NCBI GenBank assembly: GCA_964427285.1
Contig: CAYRTS010000008.1
Location: 8,545 to 72,544, forward strand
Direction of reading: 5' to 3'
Source: SPCO01 sp964427285
GTDB lineage: Bacteria; Chloroflexota; Limnocylindria; Limnocylindrales; CSP1-4
Length of the DNA stretch: 64,000 nucleotides
Shown here: one piece after another, positions 34,403 to 43,233 of the stretch
Position numbering within the stretch: position 1 is the first letter of the stretch
Layout of the letters: every line of letters begins with the position of its first letter
Made by a program: the position numbers and the translations under genes
The notes under the pieces: generated by a model
What the model was told of the DNA's origin: nothing
Database searches by the model: none
What the model saw: only the letters and a program-made list of their open reading frames with translations

Positions 34403-36004
34403 TCAGATGATCCGGCGCTGCTTGATCCGGCCGGCGTCCGCGGCGAACGGGCCTCCCCCTCGGGCATACGCCACGATCATCGGCTGCATTGCCCCAGGAA
34501 ACTCACCGACCGAAGACCGGTAGTCGATGTTCAACCGGAACAATCCGTCGCGGAACTGATCGCTGACCTTGGCGAGCCAGGCGTCATCGACGCCATCGAG
34601 CTCCTCGAGTTCGAGGGTGATGGCCGGTCGGGGCGTCCCAGTCTCGTCGTCGATCACAGACAACACGAACGAATGGACGCGGCGTGCCAGGGACGCGTCC
34701 CGATACAGAATGGTCTCGACATCCTCGGGATAGATGTTGGCGCCCATGACGCTGATCGTCGCGTCCCTCCGGCCGTGGATCCACAGGAACGGCAGCGGGA
34801 TCGGGCGTGCCCACGGAAGGGGGCCTCTTGGTCCGTGGGCCTCCGGCGTCTCGCCCAATCGGTCCAGATCGAAGCCGAGGTTGCGCAGCCGGCTGCGGGC
34901 GGTGGCGAACTCGACGAGCCCCCCGGAATCGTGAACGTTGTACCGAATTCTCGGCGAAAGCAGGTCCAGCCGGCTGACCGTGCACACCACTTCGCCGTAG
35001 GAATTGACCTCCAGGTAGTGGATGAGCGGGTTGTACTGAAAGACCATCGGCAATCGTGGGTCGTCCTCGCCGAACAGCACGCGCCGGACTTCGGGGTTGG
35101 CTCGGGCCAGACGACGCATGGCGATGCTGACGGGCGATTCACCGGCCATCCCGATCTCGATATCAGTCGCGCCGTACCCGGAGTACACCGAATCGAACCG
35201 GATCAACAGGTGATCGCGCAGTTCCTCGCTCATGCCCTCGCCTCCCACCAGGGCATGGACCTCGTAGTCGGCCCACGGGAAGTCCGCTCGCTCAGCCTCG
35301 TCCAGCAGGTGCTTCAGGAATGGCGGATAGCCAGAGATCAGGAATCGGTACGTCGGCCCGAGATAGCGCAGGGTGGAGAGGATCTTGTCGATGTCCGGCC
35401 CGATCGACTTGACGATCCCGTGACGCATCATCCCGAGGCTCATGTTGAACCCGGCAGCCCAGGCGCCCATCGAAAAGGCATTGAGCGTGACGAGCGGTCC
35501 ACTCCCGAACGAGTAGCGGGCGAAGAACCCGATATTGCGATGGGCCACGCCACGCTCGTGGCTACCCCGGATCCAGTTGTACGGCGTCCCGGTCGAGCCA
35601 CTCGACTCGTCGATCGTGGTGCCCGGAAACGGGACGGCGCCGCCGATGCATCGATCCAGCAGCGCATACCGATCGACGTAGCTGTGCTTGTCGGTCTCCG
35701 GAAGGTGCCGAAGGATGTCGAGCGGGAAGAGCCCAGCGGCATCTACCCCGGAGTCCGTCAAGTAGCGTCGGTAGGCGGGAACGCGTCTCGCGGCCTGCCA
35801 TGCGGCTCGTTCCGCCCTGAGTTGAGCGACCACGCGGAGCAGACGCGGTGGTGTCCAGCTGAACAGGGTCTTGAGCCAGCCATAGCGCAGTCCCACCGTC
35901 CGGAACAACAGGTCAAGCGGTAGGAGCCAGATGCCGCGCCCAAGTCCGACAAAGGTGGCTCCCAGCGCGCGGAACCCTCGCTTGAAACGGCGGACGACAG
36001 GCAT
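34403..36004 (-). CDS. PaaK/CapK-like adenylate-forming enzyme
   Basis: 533 aa. The AMP/ATP-binding signature ESSGSTGTPYNWIRG is near residue 135, VYSGYGATDIEIGM near 280 matches the A5-type motif, and the C-terminal part has WIHGRRDATISVMGANIYPEDVE, typical of phenylacetate-CoA ligase/CapK proteins. Substrate is unknown; family members activate aryl or fatty acids as CoA thioesters or act in surface-polymer synthesis. The first 40 residues (RFKRGFRALGATFVGLGRGIW) contain an amphipathic or hydrophobic stretch that could be membrane-associated. I start at ATG 36004 because similarity begins there. The gene is antisense between ruvA and ruvB and has no obvious partners. Confidence 0.8.
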   Translation of the reverse strand: MPVVRRFKRGFRALGATFVGLGRGIWLLPLDLLFRTVGLRYGWLKTLFSWTPPRLLRVVAQLRAERAAWQAARRVPAYRRYLTDSGVDAAGLFPLDILRHLPETDKHSYVDRYALLDRCIGGAVPFPGTTIDESSGSTGTPYNWIRGSHERGVAHRNIGFFARYSFGSGPLVTLNAFSMGAWAAGFNMSLGMMRHGIVKSIGPDIDKILSTLRYLGPTYRFLISGYPPFLKHLLDEAERADFPWADYEVHALVGGEGMSEELRDHLLIRFDSVYSGYGATDIEIGMAGESPVSIAMRRLARANPEVRRVLFGEDDPRLPMVFQYNPLIHYLEVNSYGEVVCTVSRLDLLSPRIRYNVHDSGGLVEFATARSRLRNLGFDLDRLGETPEAHGPRGPLPWARPIPLPFLWIHGRRDATISVMGANIYPEDVETILYRDASLARRVHSFVLSVIDDETGTPRPAITLELEELDGVDDAWLAKVSDQFRDGLFRLNIDYRSSVGEFPGAMQPMIVAYARGGGPFAADAGRIKQRRII

Positions 36005-36341
36005 TGCCGGGGATCCTAGTCCTCCGCGACTGTCGAGGGATCCAGGCCGCACAGCGGGAGTAGGCCGAGTTCCCTGCAGGCGCCCGGGAGTGCCCTTGAT
36101 GCGAGCCCGGGAGTGCCCTGGTGCGCGCCCAGTATTCTCAACTGGCACTTGAGCGAACCACATCGATGCCTCGTGGCTCACGACCCAGCCGACAATGAGG
36201 CGCCGCGACCAAGCACGTTCGTGCCGGCATCTCAACTGGGAATGGATCGACACGCCGGCGATGCTCGGCCGCGACGAGCGTGGCGCCAGCACAAGTGAAC
36301 ATCCGTGCGATATAGGCCCTCGCATGTTAAACTGTCATCTG
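36005..36341. other. 337-bp divergent intergenic region with small repeats
   Basis: No gene is seen. CCCGGGAGTGCCCT is repeated at 36083 and 36106 (23-bp period). CTCAA and TTGAG arms flank CTGGCAC near 36134-36150, and TCTCAACTGG recurs near 36231. The ruvB promoter lies at the right end. Confidence 0.4.
36328..36333 (+). promoter_or_regulatory. -10 box TAAACT for ruvB (leaderless)
   Basis: TAAACT within TGTTAAACTGTC lies 8 nt before the ruvB ATG at 36342, and no ribosome-binding site is present. No recognisable SOS box was found around it. Confidence 0.45.
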
Positions 36342-37433
36342 ATGGTCGACGACGTCGCGCACATCCTATCGGCGGACCTGGTGGATGACGCCGACCTCGT
36401 CATCGAGGGCACCCTTCGGCCCCGGACGCTGAACGAATACATCGGCCAACGCGAGGTCAAGGCCAACCTGTCGGTTTTGCTGACGGCGGCTCGGATGAGG
36501 GGCGAGGCGGCGGATCATGTGCTGCTGTACGGGCCGCCCGGACTTGGCAAAACCACCCTGGCCACGATCATCGCGCATGAACTCGGCGTCAACGTCAAGT
36601 ACGCATCTGGGCCCGCGATTGAGCGTGCCGGGGATCTCGCGGCCATCCTCACCTCGCTTGAGGAACGCGACGTCCTGTTCATTGACGAGATCCATCGCCT
36701 GAACCGGGCCGTGGAAGAGATCCTCTACCCGGCAATGGAGGACTACGCGCTGGACGTGATGATCGGCAAGGGGCCCTCGGCCCGGAGCCTGCGCCTGAGC
36801 CTGAAGCCGTTCACGATCGTCGGCGCCACGACCCGGGCGGGCAGGATCAGTTCGCCGTTGCGGGACCGCTTTGGTGCCACGTATCGGCTCGACTTCTACT
36901 CGGAGCCGGAGCTCGCAGCCATCGTCGATCGGTCGGCGGCCATCCTCGGCGTGGCGATCGAGCCGGCCGCGACCCGTGCGATTGCGCGCCGCGGCCGGGG
37001 GACGCCGCGAATCGTGAACCGGCTCCTCAAACGGGTCCGCGACCATGCCCAGGTCCATGGCGACGGCAAGGTCGACGAATCGACGGCGACCGCGGCCATG
37101 CGCGCGATGGAGATCGACGACGAGGGCCTCGACTCGACTGATCGGAAGCTCCTGGCCGCCATCGTTCAGAAGTTCGCATCGGGTCCGGTCGGCGTGGCCG
37201 CCCTTGCCGCCGTCCTGTCCGAGGAGACCGAGACGATCGAGGACGTCTATGAACCGTTCCTGCTGCGGCTCGGCTTCATCGACCGCACGCCGTCCGGGCG
37301 GATTGCGACGGATCTGGCCCGAGCCCATCTATCGGGGCTCGGCTACGAGATTCCGCCGCCGAGGCGCGCGGAGCCGGGCCTGCCCAGCCTGTGGGACGAT
37401 CCCGCCCCGGAGCCACCCGCGACGGACGCATGA
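36342..37433 (+). CDS. ruvB: Holliday junction branch-migration ATPase RuvB
   Basis: 363 aa AAA+ motor. It has LRPRTLNEYIGQREVKANL, Walker A LLYGPPGLGKTTLA, Walker B LFIDEIHRL, sensor 1 IVGATTRAG and the arginine finger region SSPLRDRFG, plus the C-terminal winged helix (RTPSGRIATDLARAHL). The ATG at 36342 is preferred: the frame stays open to 36195, but the extra 49 residues show no RuvB similarity. It is unlinked from ruvCA and overlaps tgt as ATGA. Confidence 0.97.
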   Translation: MVDDVAHILSADLVDDADLVIEGTLRPRTLNEYIGQREVKANLSVLLTAARMRGEAADHVLLYGPPGLGKTTLATIIAHELGVNVKYASGPAIERAGDLAAILTSLEERDVLFIDEIHRLNRAVEEILYPAMEDYALDVMIGKGPSARSLRLSLKPFTIVGATTRAGRISSPLRDRFGATYRLDFYSEPELAAIVDRSAAILGVAIEPAATRAIARRGRGTPRIVNRLLKRVRDHAQVHGDGKVDESTATAAMRAMEIDDEGLDSTDRKLLAAIVQKFASGPVGVAALAAVLSEETETIEDVYEPFLLRLGFIDRTPSGRIATDLARAHLSGLGYEIPPPRRAEPGLPSLWDDPAPEPPATDA

Positions 37434-38635
37434 GCGGCCCCACCATCGAGCGGGCGGAGCTTGACCAGGCGGCGCGTGCCCAGGCGGCGCGGTTCGAAGT
37501 CACGGTGCCGCCGCCGGCCGATGGGTCGACCCGGGCGCGGCTCGGCGAATTGCACCTCGCCCACGGGACGGTGCACACGCCCCAGTTCATGCCCGTGGGG
37601 ACCAACGCCACGGTCAAGGCACTCAGCCCAGCTGACGTCCGCGACGCGGGTGCCACGATCATCCTGTCGAACACCTACCACCTCTATCTGCGACCCGGCC
37701 ATGAGCGGATCGCGCGGCTGGGCGGCCTGCATCGGTTCATGGACTGGGACCGACCGATCCTCACCGATTCGGGCGGCTTCCAGGTCGTGTCGCTCGGGGA
37801 TCTGCGGGTCGTGGACGAACACGGGGTCACGTTCCGCAGTCACCTCGACGGGTCCACCCACACGTTCACGCCGGAGCTGGCCATCGCCGTCCAGGAGTCG
37901 CTCGGGTCGGACATCGCGGTGGCCTTCGACCAACCGGTCTATCCGAGTTCACCACGGGCCGTGGTTGCCGACGCTACGGCTCGAACCCACCGCTGGGCAG
38001 AGCGGTGCCTGGCCGCCCACCAGCGCACTGACCAGGCCCTCTTCGGGATCGTCCAGGGTGGCCTGGATCCCGTCCTCCGAGCCGAATCCACGCGATTCAT
38101 CGCGGCCATGCCGTTCGACGGGATCTGCCTGGGCGGGCTCGCCGGCGACGAAACGCCGGACCAGCGCAATGAGACCCTCGACATCGCCGTCCCGCTCCTC
38201 GACGGAGACCTGCGACCACGCTACCTGATGGGACTGGGTTCCCCGGCGGACCTGCTCGAGGCCGTCCACCGCGGCATCGACCTGTTCGACTCAGTGCTGC
38301 CTGCCCGCGTCGCGCGTAACGGCCAGTTGTGGATCCCGGGCGGCCGGCTCAACATCCGCAACCAGCGGTTCCTGGACGACCCGGCGCCGGTCCAGGCAGA
38401 TTGCCCGTGTCTCCTGTGTCGAGGCTTCTCGCGGGCCTATCTCGCCCACCTGTTCCGGGCAAAGGAACTGCTCGCGTACCGCCTGGCAACTTGTCACAAC
38501 CTCACCTTCACCCTAGACTTCATGGTCAGGATCCGAGCCGCCATTCGAGCCGGAACCTTCCCCGCCGAGATGGCCCAGTTGCGAGTCCGCGCGGGCCGGG
38601 TAAGTGGCGGTGAAGGCGCTGCAAAGTCGGCGTGA
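37430..38635 (+). CDS. tgt: tRNA-guanine(34) transglycosylase
   Basis: 401 aa, TIM barrel. It exchanges guanine-34 for preQ1 in queuosine tRNAs. The catalytic Asp lies in ILTDSGGFQVVSL; QFMPVGTNATVK, FGIVQGG and RYLMGLG are conserved; the second Asp is in DLFDSVLPAR. The zinc site is CPCLLCRGFSRAYLAH. The ATG overlaps the ruvB stop as ATGA. The ruvB-tgt order is common (often with queA between); no queA or other queuosine gene is seen here. Confidence 0.96.
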   Translation: MSGPTIERAELDQAARAQAARFEVTVPPPADGSTRARLGELHLAHGTVHTPQFMPVGTNATVKALSPADVRDAGATIILSNTYHLYLRPGHERIARLGGLHRFMDWDRPILTDSGGFQVVSLGDLRVVDEHGVTFRSHLDGSTHTFTPELAIAVQESLGSDIAVAFDQPVYPSSPRAVVADATARTHRWAERCLAAHQRTDQALFGIVQGGLDPVLRAESTRFIAAMPFDGICLGGLAGDETPDQRNETLDIAVPLLDGDLRPRYLMGLGSPADLLEAVHRGIDLFDSVLPARVARNGQLWIPGGRLNIRNQRFLDDPAPVQADCPCLLCRGFSRAYLAHLFRAKELLAYRLATCHNLTFTLDFMVRIRAAIRAGTFPAEMAQLRVRAGRVSGGEGAAKSA

Positions 38636-38677
38636 AGCGTCGGTCGGTAACCTTCAGCGAGACGCGGAGGCACAACG

Positions 38678-38842
38678 ATGGGCTCCCGAGATCGACCGGG
38701 CAAGGAGACCAAGAAGAAGCCCAAGGCAAAGCTGGCGCAGCCCAGCCTGTCACCCATGGCGGATCCCCCACGGAACGTCGAGGTGATCCGCAAGCCGCGA
38801 AAGGAAAAGCCGGTCGTCTCGGACGCCGGCGAGGAAGGCTGA
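38678..38842 (+). CDS. Small Lys/Pro-rich protein, function unknown
   Basis: 54 aa, a gene short enough to be missed. The ATG at 38678 is preceded by GCGGAGG with a 7-nt gap, a strong ribosome-binding site. The protein starts MGSRDRPGKETKKKPKAK, continues LAQPSLSPMADPPRN and ends in a charged stretch (VIRKPRKEKPVV then DAGEEG). It is highly basic and probably disordered, which suggests a nucleic-acid or ribosome-binding role (inference only). It sits between tgt and recA, 42 nt after tgt and 74 nt before recA, and is likely cotranscribed. A 94-aa frame over the same DNA has no ribosome-binding site. Confidence 0.6.
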   Translation: MGSRDRPGKETKKKPKAKLAQPSLSPMADPPRNVEVIRKPRKEKPVVSDAGEEG

Positions 38843-38916
38843 CTCATCGGCGGGACGCCATCGTCGTCCGCTCCGGGGAGCGGTCCACAGGATCGAGTGA
38901 GGAGCGTGACGGATAG

Positions 38917-39984
38917 ATGGCGATGACCGAAGAGCGAACCGCGGAACGAACGGCAGAGCGAGCCCTCGCGGAACGAAGCAGGGCCGTGGATGCCGCCCTG
39001 GCCACGATCGAAAAGCAGTTCGGGCGCGGGGCGATCATGAAGCTCGGGTCCCGTGAGAAGCTGGTGCTGGACACGATCCCCACCGGCTCCATCGCGCTGG
39101 ACCTGGCGCTCGGTGTCGGTGGCATCCCGCGCGGCCGGATCACGGAGATCTTCGGGCCGGAATCGTCCGGCAAGACGACCGTCTGCCAGCACGTGCTTGC
39201 GGAGGCCCAGGCTCGTGGCGGTGTCGTCGCGTTCATCGATGTCGAACACGCACTGGACCCCGGCTACGCGAGAGCCTGCGGCGTCAACGTCGACGAGCTG
39301 CTGGTCAGCCAGCCGGATACCGGCGAGCAGGCACTGGAGATCACCGAGACGTTGATTCGCTCCGGCGGGATCGATTGCGTCGTGGTGGACTCGGTGGCCG
39401 CGCTCGTGCCGCGCGCCGAGATCGAGGGCGAGATGGGCGACAGCTTCATGGGCGTCCAGGCCCGGCTCATGAGTCAGGCGCTCAGGAAGCTGACGGGCGC
39501 CGTTTCGCGCTCCAATACCGCCCTGATCTTCACCAACCAGTTGCGCGAGAAGATCGGCGTCATGTTCGGCAACCCCGAGGTCACACCCGGCGGTCGGGCG
39601 ATGAAGTTCTACGCCTCCGTGCGCCTGGACATTCGCCGCATCGAGACGATCAAGAACGGCACCGAGTCGGTGGGCAATCGGGTCAGGGTCAAGGTCGTGA
39701 AGAACAAGGTGGCCGCTCCATTCCGGGTCGCCGAGTTCGACATCATGTACGGCGAGGGCGTCTCCCGGGAGGGTGGCCTGCTCGACGTTGGCGTGGCCAT
39801 GGACACCGTCACCAAGACGGGCGCCTGGTTCACCTTTGGTGAAACCCGCCTTGGCCAAGGCCGCGAACAGGCCAAGGAGTTCCTCAAGTCCAACCCACCG
39901 ATCGCGGCCGAGATCGAGCGCCGCATCCGGGCCAGGATCAACGACGTCACGATCCCGGTCGAGGGCATCGAAGAGGCCGAATGA
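38917..39984 (+). CDS. recA: RecA recombinase
   Basis: 355 aa. It has Walker A GPESSGKTTVC, the catalytic Glu in FIDVEHALDPGYA, Walker B CVVVDSVAALVP, loop L1 (EIEGEMGDSFMGVQARLMSQALR) and FTNQLREKIGVMFGNPE. An N-terminal Glu/Arg/Ala-rich extension of about 18 residues precedes the core. It forms the strand-exchange filament and triggers LexA cleavage. AGGAG lies before the ATG. The stop overlaps recX as ATGA. I found no convincing LexA box upstream. Confidence 0.98.
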   Translation: MAMTEERTAERTAERALAERSRAVDAALATIEKQFGRGAIMKLGSREKLVLDTIPTGSIALDLALGVGGIPRGRITEIFGPESSGKTTVCQHVLAEAQARGGVVAFIDVEHALDPGYARACGVNVDELLVSQPDTGEQALEITETLIRSGGIDCVVVDSVAALVPRAEIEGEMGDSFMGVQARLMSQALRKLTGAVSRSNTALIFTNQLREKIGVMFGNPEVTPGGRAMKFYASVRLDIRRIETIKNGTESVGNRVRVKVVKNKVAAPFRVAEFDIMYGEGVSREGGLLDVGVAMDTVTKTGAWFTFGETRLGQGREQAKEFLKSNPPIAAEIERRIRARINDVTIPVEGIEEAE

Positions 39985-40568
39985 CCCGGGTCGCGCGCCG
40001 GCGCGAGTCCATCGCAGAGCGGCGCGAACGGCGGGCCGGCATCGACGATCCAGCGCTCGTCCTGGATGCAGCGGCGCGGTTCCTCGAGGCGCGATCACGC
40101 TCCATCGCGGAGGTTCGACGGCGCCTGACCGGTGCGGGTTACGTCGCCAACCTCGTGGATGGCGCGATCACGCGACTCCTCGAGCTCGGCATCCTCGACG
40201 ACGAAGCCTTTGCCCGCGCCTGGGTCGAGTCACGCGACCGGGCGAGGCCGCGCGGGGAACGCGCGATCCGCTCGGAGCTGGGACTCAAAGGCGTGGACCG
40301 GGAAGTGATCGATTCCGTCGTCGGGGCGCGACGCGACCGTGCACCCGGTCTGGGCAGCGTGGGCCACAGCGTTTCCGCGGACCAGGCAGCCGCTGAGCAC
40401 CTCCTGGCACGGACCATGCGCACGCTCTCCCGGATCGACGACCCGCGCCTGCGTCGCCAGCGGGCGTACGCGCTGCTGGCCCGCAACGGGTTCGATTCGG
40501 AGACCTGCCGCATGGTGGCGGCGAAGGTCGTGGACGGCTCTTCTAAGGAAACGGTCGAGGAGCCCTGA
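39981..40568 (+). CDS. recX: RecX regulatory protein
   Basis: 195 aa. RSRSIAEVRRRLTGAGY and DGAITRLLELGILDDEAFARAWVESRDR are the repeated three-helix units of RecX, which caps and inhibits RecA filaments. The region of about 106-125 (DRAPGLGSVGHSVSADQ) interrupts the repeats with a Gly/Ser-rich stretch. It is coupled to recA by an ATGA overlap, the standard arrangement. Confidence 0.92.
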   Translation: MTRVARRRESIAERRERRAGIDDPALVLDAAARFLEARSRSIAEVRRRLTGAGYVANLVDGAITRLLELGILDDEAFARAWVESRDRARPRGERAIRSELGLKGVDREVIDSVVGARRDRAPGLGSVGHSVSADQAAAEHLLARTMRTLSRIDDPRLRRQRAYALLARNGFDSETCRMVAAKVVDGSSKETVEEP

Positions 40569-40605
40569 TCCGGGGGCGTGATCGGGGGCCGCATCCTGGG
40601 CATCT

Positions 40606-40627
40606 GACGGCACCGGCGTTTGCCGTC
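40606..40627. terminator. Weak hairpin after recX
   Basis: GACGGCA (40606-40612) and TGCCGTC (40621-40627) form a 7-bp stem with an 8-nt loop 38 bp after the recX stop. There is no T-run, so it may be a terminator or merely an mRNA 3' structure. Confidence 0.35.
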
Positions 40628-40821
40628 CGCGTCGCGCGGTCGTAGGCTACGCCCCAGATAACCATGCGCCGGCCGACGGCGCCTGACCCAGCACCGGTTT
40701 CGACCCCGGTCCCGAAGGGGTGCCCGCCCACAATCGGCGAAGCGCCTCCCGCGACCCGTCGAGCCGTCCACCGCAGCATGACCGCCGGCCGGCTCGTTCG
40801 GACGGACGGGAGGAACGACCA

Positions 40822-42351
40822 ATGGAACTACTGCCCCTCGTGGCGGTGGCCCTCGGGGCTGCCGTCGGCGGAGCCGTACTTGGCGCGCTGATGCGCAGCT
40901 TCTGGGCCGCGCAGACGATCAAGGCGGCCAACGCCGAGGCCAGGCGGATCGAAGCGGAGGCCCGGGCTCGCCAGAAGGAACTGATCCTCGAAGCCAAGGA
41001 CGAGAAGCTCCGCCTCCAGCGCGAGGCCGAGGACGAGGCCCGTGCCCGCCGCGGTGAACTGTCCGCCCTCGAAAGTCGACTCCTTCAGCGTGACGAGCAG
41101 CTGGACCAGCGCGGCGACATGCTCGAACAGCGAGACCGCAAGTTGGTTGAGCGCGAACGCGACCTCGACAAGACCCGCGACGAACTCGCCCGAGCCCACG
41201 GGGAGCAGGTGACCGCGCTGGAGCGGGTCGCCAACATGTCAGCCGACGATGCGAAGCGCGTGCTCATCGAGGCCGTCCGCGAGGAGGCCGAGCGCGACGC
41301 CGTCAAGCTCGCCCGCGCCATCGAGCGAAGTGCCCGCGAGGACGCCCAGGACAAGGCCCGCGACATCATCATCACCGCCATCCAGCGCGTCGCCGCGGAT
41401 CACACCGCCGAACACACCGTGTCGGTCGTCCACCTGCCGTCGGACGAGATGAAGGGCCGGATCATCGGGCGCGAGGGCCGCAACATCCGGGCGCTGGAAC
41501 AGGCCACCGGGATCGACCTGATCATCGACGACACCCCAGAGACCGTCATCCTGTCCGGCTTCGACCCGGTCCGGCGCGAGATTGCCCGGATCGCCATCAC
41601 CAAGCTGATCGCGGACGGCCGAATCCACCCCGGCCGGATCGAGGAGGTGGTCGCCAAGGCTCGCGCCGAGGTTGACACGATCATGCGCCAGGCCGGCGAG
41701 CAGGCCGCCTACGACGCCGGTGTCCCGGGCCTCCCGGCGGACATCATCAAGACCATGGGCCGCCTCAAGTTCCGGACCAGCTACGGCCAGAACGTCCTCA
41801 ACCACTGCATCGAGACGAGCCATCTGGCCGCCGTCATCGCCGCCGAGACCGGCGCCGACGTGGCGATCGCGAGGATGGGCGGCCTGCTCCATGACATCGG
41901 CAAGGCCGTCGACCACGAGGTGGAGGGGCCCCACGCAGCGATCGGCGCGGCGATCGCCCAGCGCCACAACCTGCACCCAAGCGTGGTGAACGCGATCGGC
42001 GCCCACCACCAGGAGATCGAGTACACCTGCCAGGAAGCACCGATCGTGCAGATCGCCGACGCCATCAGCGCCTCGCGCCCGGGCGCCCGCGGCGAGTCCA
42101 TGGACACCTATGTCAAGCGGCTCGAAGACCTTCAGGCCATCGCCGAGAGCTTCACCGGCGTCGAACGGTCATTCGCCGTCCAGGCCGGCCGCGAGGTGCG
42201 GATCCTGGTTCGCCCCGAGGAGATCGACGACCTGACCGCCAGCCGCCTCGCCCGCGACATCGTCAAGAAGATCGAGGAGCAGCTGACCTATCCCGGCCAG
42301 ATCAAGGTCACGGTGATCCGCGAGACGCGGGCCGTGGAGTACGCGAAGTAG
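40822..42351 (+). CDS. rny: Ribonuclease Y
   Basis: 509 aa. It has an N-terminal membrane anchor (LLPLVAVALGAAVGGAVLGAL), a long charged coiled coil (about 35-190), a KH domain (DEMKGRIIGREGRNIRALE) and an HD hydrolase domain (LNHCIETSHLAAVIA, LLHDIGKAVDHE). It is the main endoribonuclease starting mRNA decay in many Gram-positive-type bacteria. The ATG at 40822 has GGGAGG upstream. It is followed by ymdB, the same pairing as in Bacillus. Confidence 0.96.
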   Translation: MELLPLVAVALGAAVGGAVLGALMRSFWAAQTIKAANAEARRIEAEARARQKELILEAKDEKLRLQREAEDEARARRGELSALESRLLQRDEQLDQRGDMLEQRDRKLVERERDLDKTRDELARAHGEQVTALERVANMSADDAKRVLIEAVREEAERDAVKLARAIERSAREDAQDKARDIIITAIQRVAADHTAEHTVSVVHLPSDEMKGRIIGREGRNIRALEQATGIDLIIDDTPETVILSGFDPVRREIARIAITKLIADGRIHPGRIEEVVAKARAEVDTIMRQAGEQAAYDAGVPGLPADIIKTMGRLKFRTSYGQNVLNHCIETSHLAAVIAAETGADVAIARMGGLLHDIGKAVDHEVEGPHAAIGAAIAQRHNLHPSVVNAIGAHHQEIEYTCQEAPIVQIADAISASRPGARGESMDTYVKRLEDLQAIAESFTGVERSFAVQAGREVRILVRPEEIDDLTASRLARDIVKKIEEQLTYPGQIKVTVIRETRAVEYAK

Positions 42352-42446
42352 CAACCTCCGGCGCGCTCAGCGGCGAACCGGCCGGTCGAACACGCCTGGG
42401 CAACACGCCCAACGGGAATGCGCCCCGCCCACACGGTGCCTGTCGC

Positions 42447-43232
42447 GTGCTGATGATCGGGGATCTGATCGGCAAGCCCGGACGGATCGCGCTCGAAACC
42501 CTGCTGCCTGACCTTCGTGATGAGCGCGGGATCGATTTCGTCACGGCCAACGGGGAGAACGTCGCCGGCGGGATGGGCCTGACCCCGGCCACCGCGGACT
42601 CGATCCTGGCGGCCGGCGTCGACGTCATCACGTCCGGCAACCACATCTGGGACAAACGCGAGATCTACCCCTACCTGGAGTCGAGTGAACGTGTCCTGCG
42701 GCCGCTGAACTACGGGACCCACGAGGTACCCGGGCGAGGGTGGGGGACCTTCCAGGCCCTCGACGGCACGGACATCGCGGTCATCAACCTCCAGGGCCGA
42801 ACCTACATGCAGCCGATCGAGAACCCGTTCACCGATGCCGATCGGCTGCTCGACGAGGCGTCCGAGCCGCTGCCACCGGTGCGCCTGGTCGACTTCCATT
42901 GCGAACTGACGTCGGAGAAGAACGCCCTCGGGATCTACCTCGATGGCCGAGTCAGCGCGGTCGTCGGTACCCACACCCATATCGTCACGGGTGACGAGCG
43001 GATCCTGCCCAACGGCACGGCCTACCAGACGGACCTGGGCATGACCGGCCCGGTCTGGAGCGTCATCGGATTCGACCCAAAGACGGTCATCCCGCGCTTC
43101 CTCAACGCGCTCCCGACCCGCTTCGAGACCGGCAGTGGAACGGTCATCTTCAACGCCCTCCAGATCGACGTCGATCCCGCCACGGGCCGCGCGCTTGCCA
43201 TCGAGCGGATCCAGCGGCTCATCGAGCCCTGA
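42447..43232 (+). CDS. ymdB: YmdB-family metallophosphoesterase
   Basis: 261 aa, TIGR00282 family. It has VLMIGDLIGKPGR with the first metal Asp, TANGENVAGGMGL, ITSGNHIWDKREI, DFHCELTSEK and VVGTHTHIVTGDERIL, all metal-binding segments of the calcineurin-like fold. In Bacillus, YmdB hydrolyses 2',3'-cyclic nucleotides and affects biofilm and RNase Y-linked RNA levels. The GTG start has no obvious ribosome-binding site. It lies 95 nt after rny, and the PHP gene starts 1 nt after its stop. Confidence 0.93.
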   Translation: MLMIGDLIGKPGRIALETLLPDLRDERGIDFVTANGENVAGGMGLTPATADSILAAGVDVITSGNHIWDKREIYPYLESSERVLRPLNYGTHEVPGRGWGTFQALDGTDIAVINLQGRTYMQPIENPFTDADRLLDEASEPLPPVRLVDFHCELTSEKNALGIYLDGRVSAVVGTHTHIVTGDERILPNGTAYQTDLGMTGPVWSVIGFDPKTVIPRFLNALPTRFETGSGTVIFNALQIDVDPATGRALAIERIQRLIEP

Positions 43233-43233
43233 G

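Noticed and set aside
36280..36341. SOS box controlling ruvB
   Set aside because: No match to Gram-positive (GAAC-N4-GTTC) or proteobacterial (CTGT-N8-ACAG) LexA sites near ruvB or recA.
38632..38916. 94-aa frame between tgt and recA
   Set aside because: No ribosome-binding site and it overlaps the better supported 54-aa gene in another frame.
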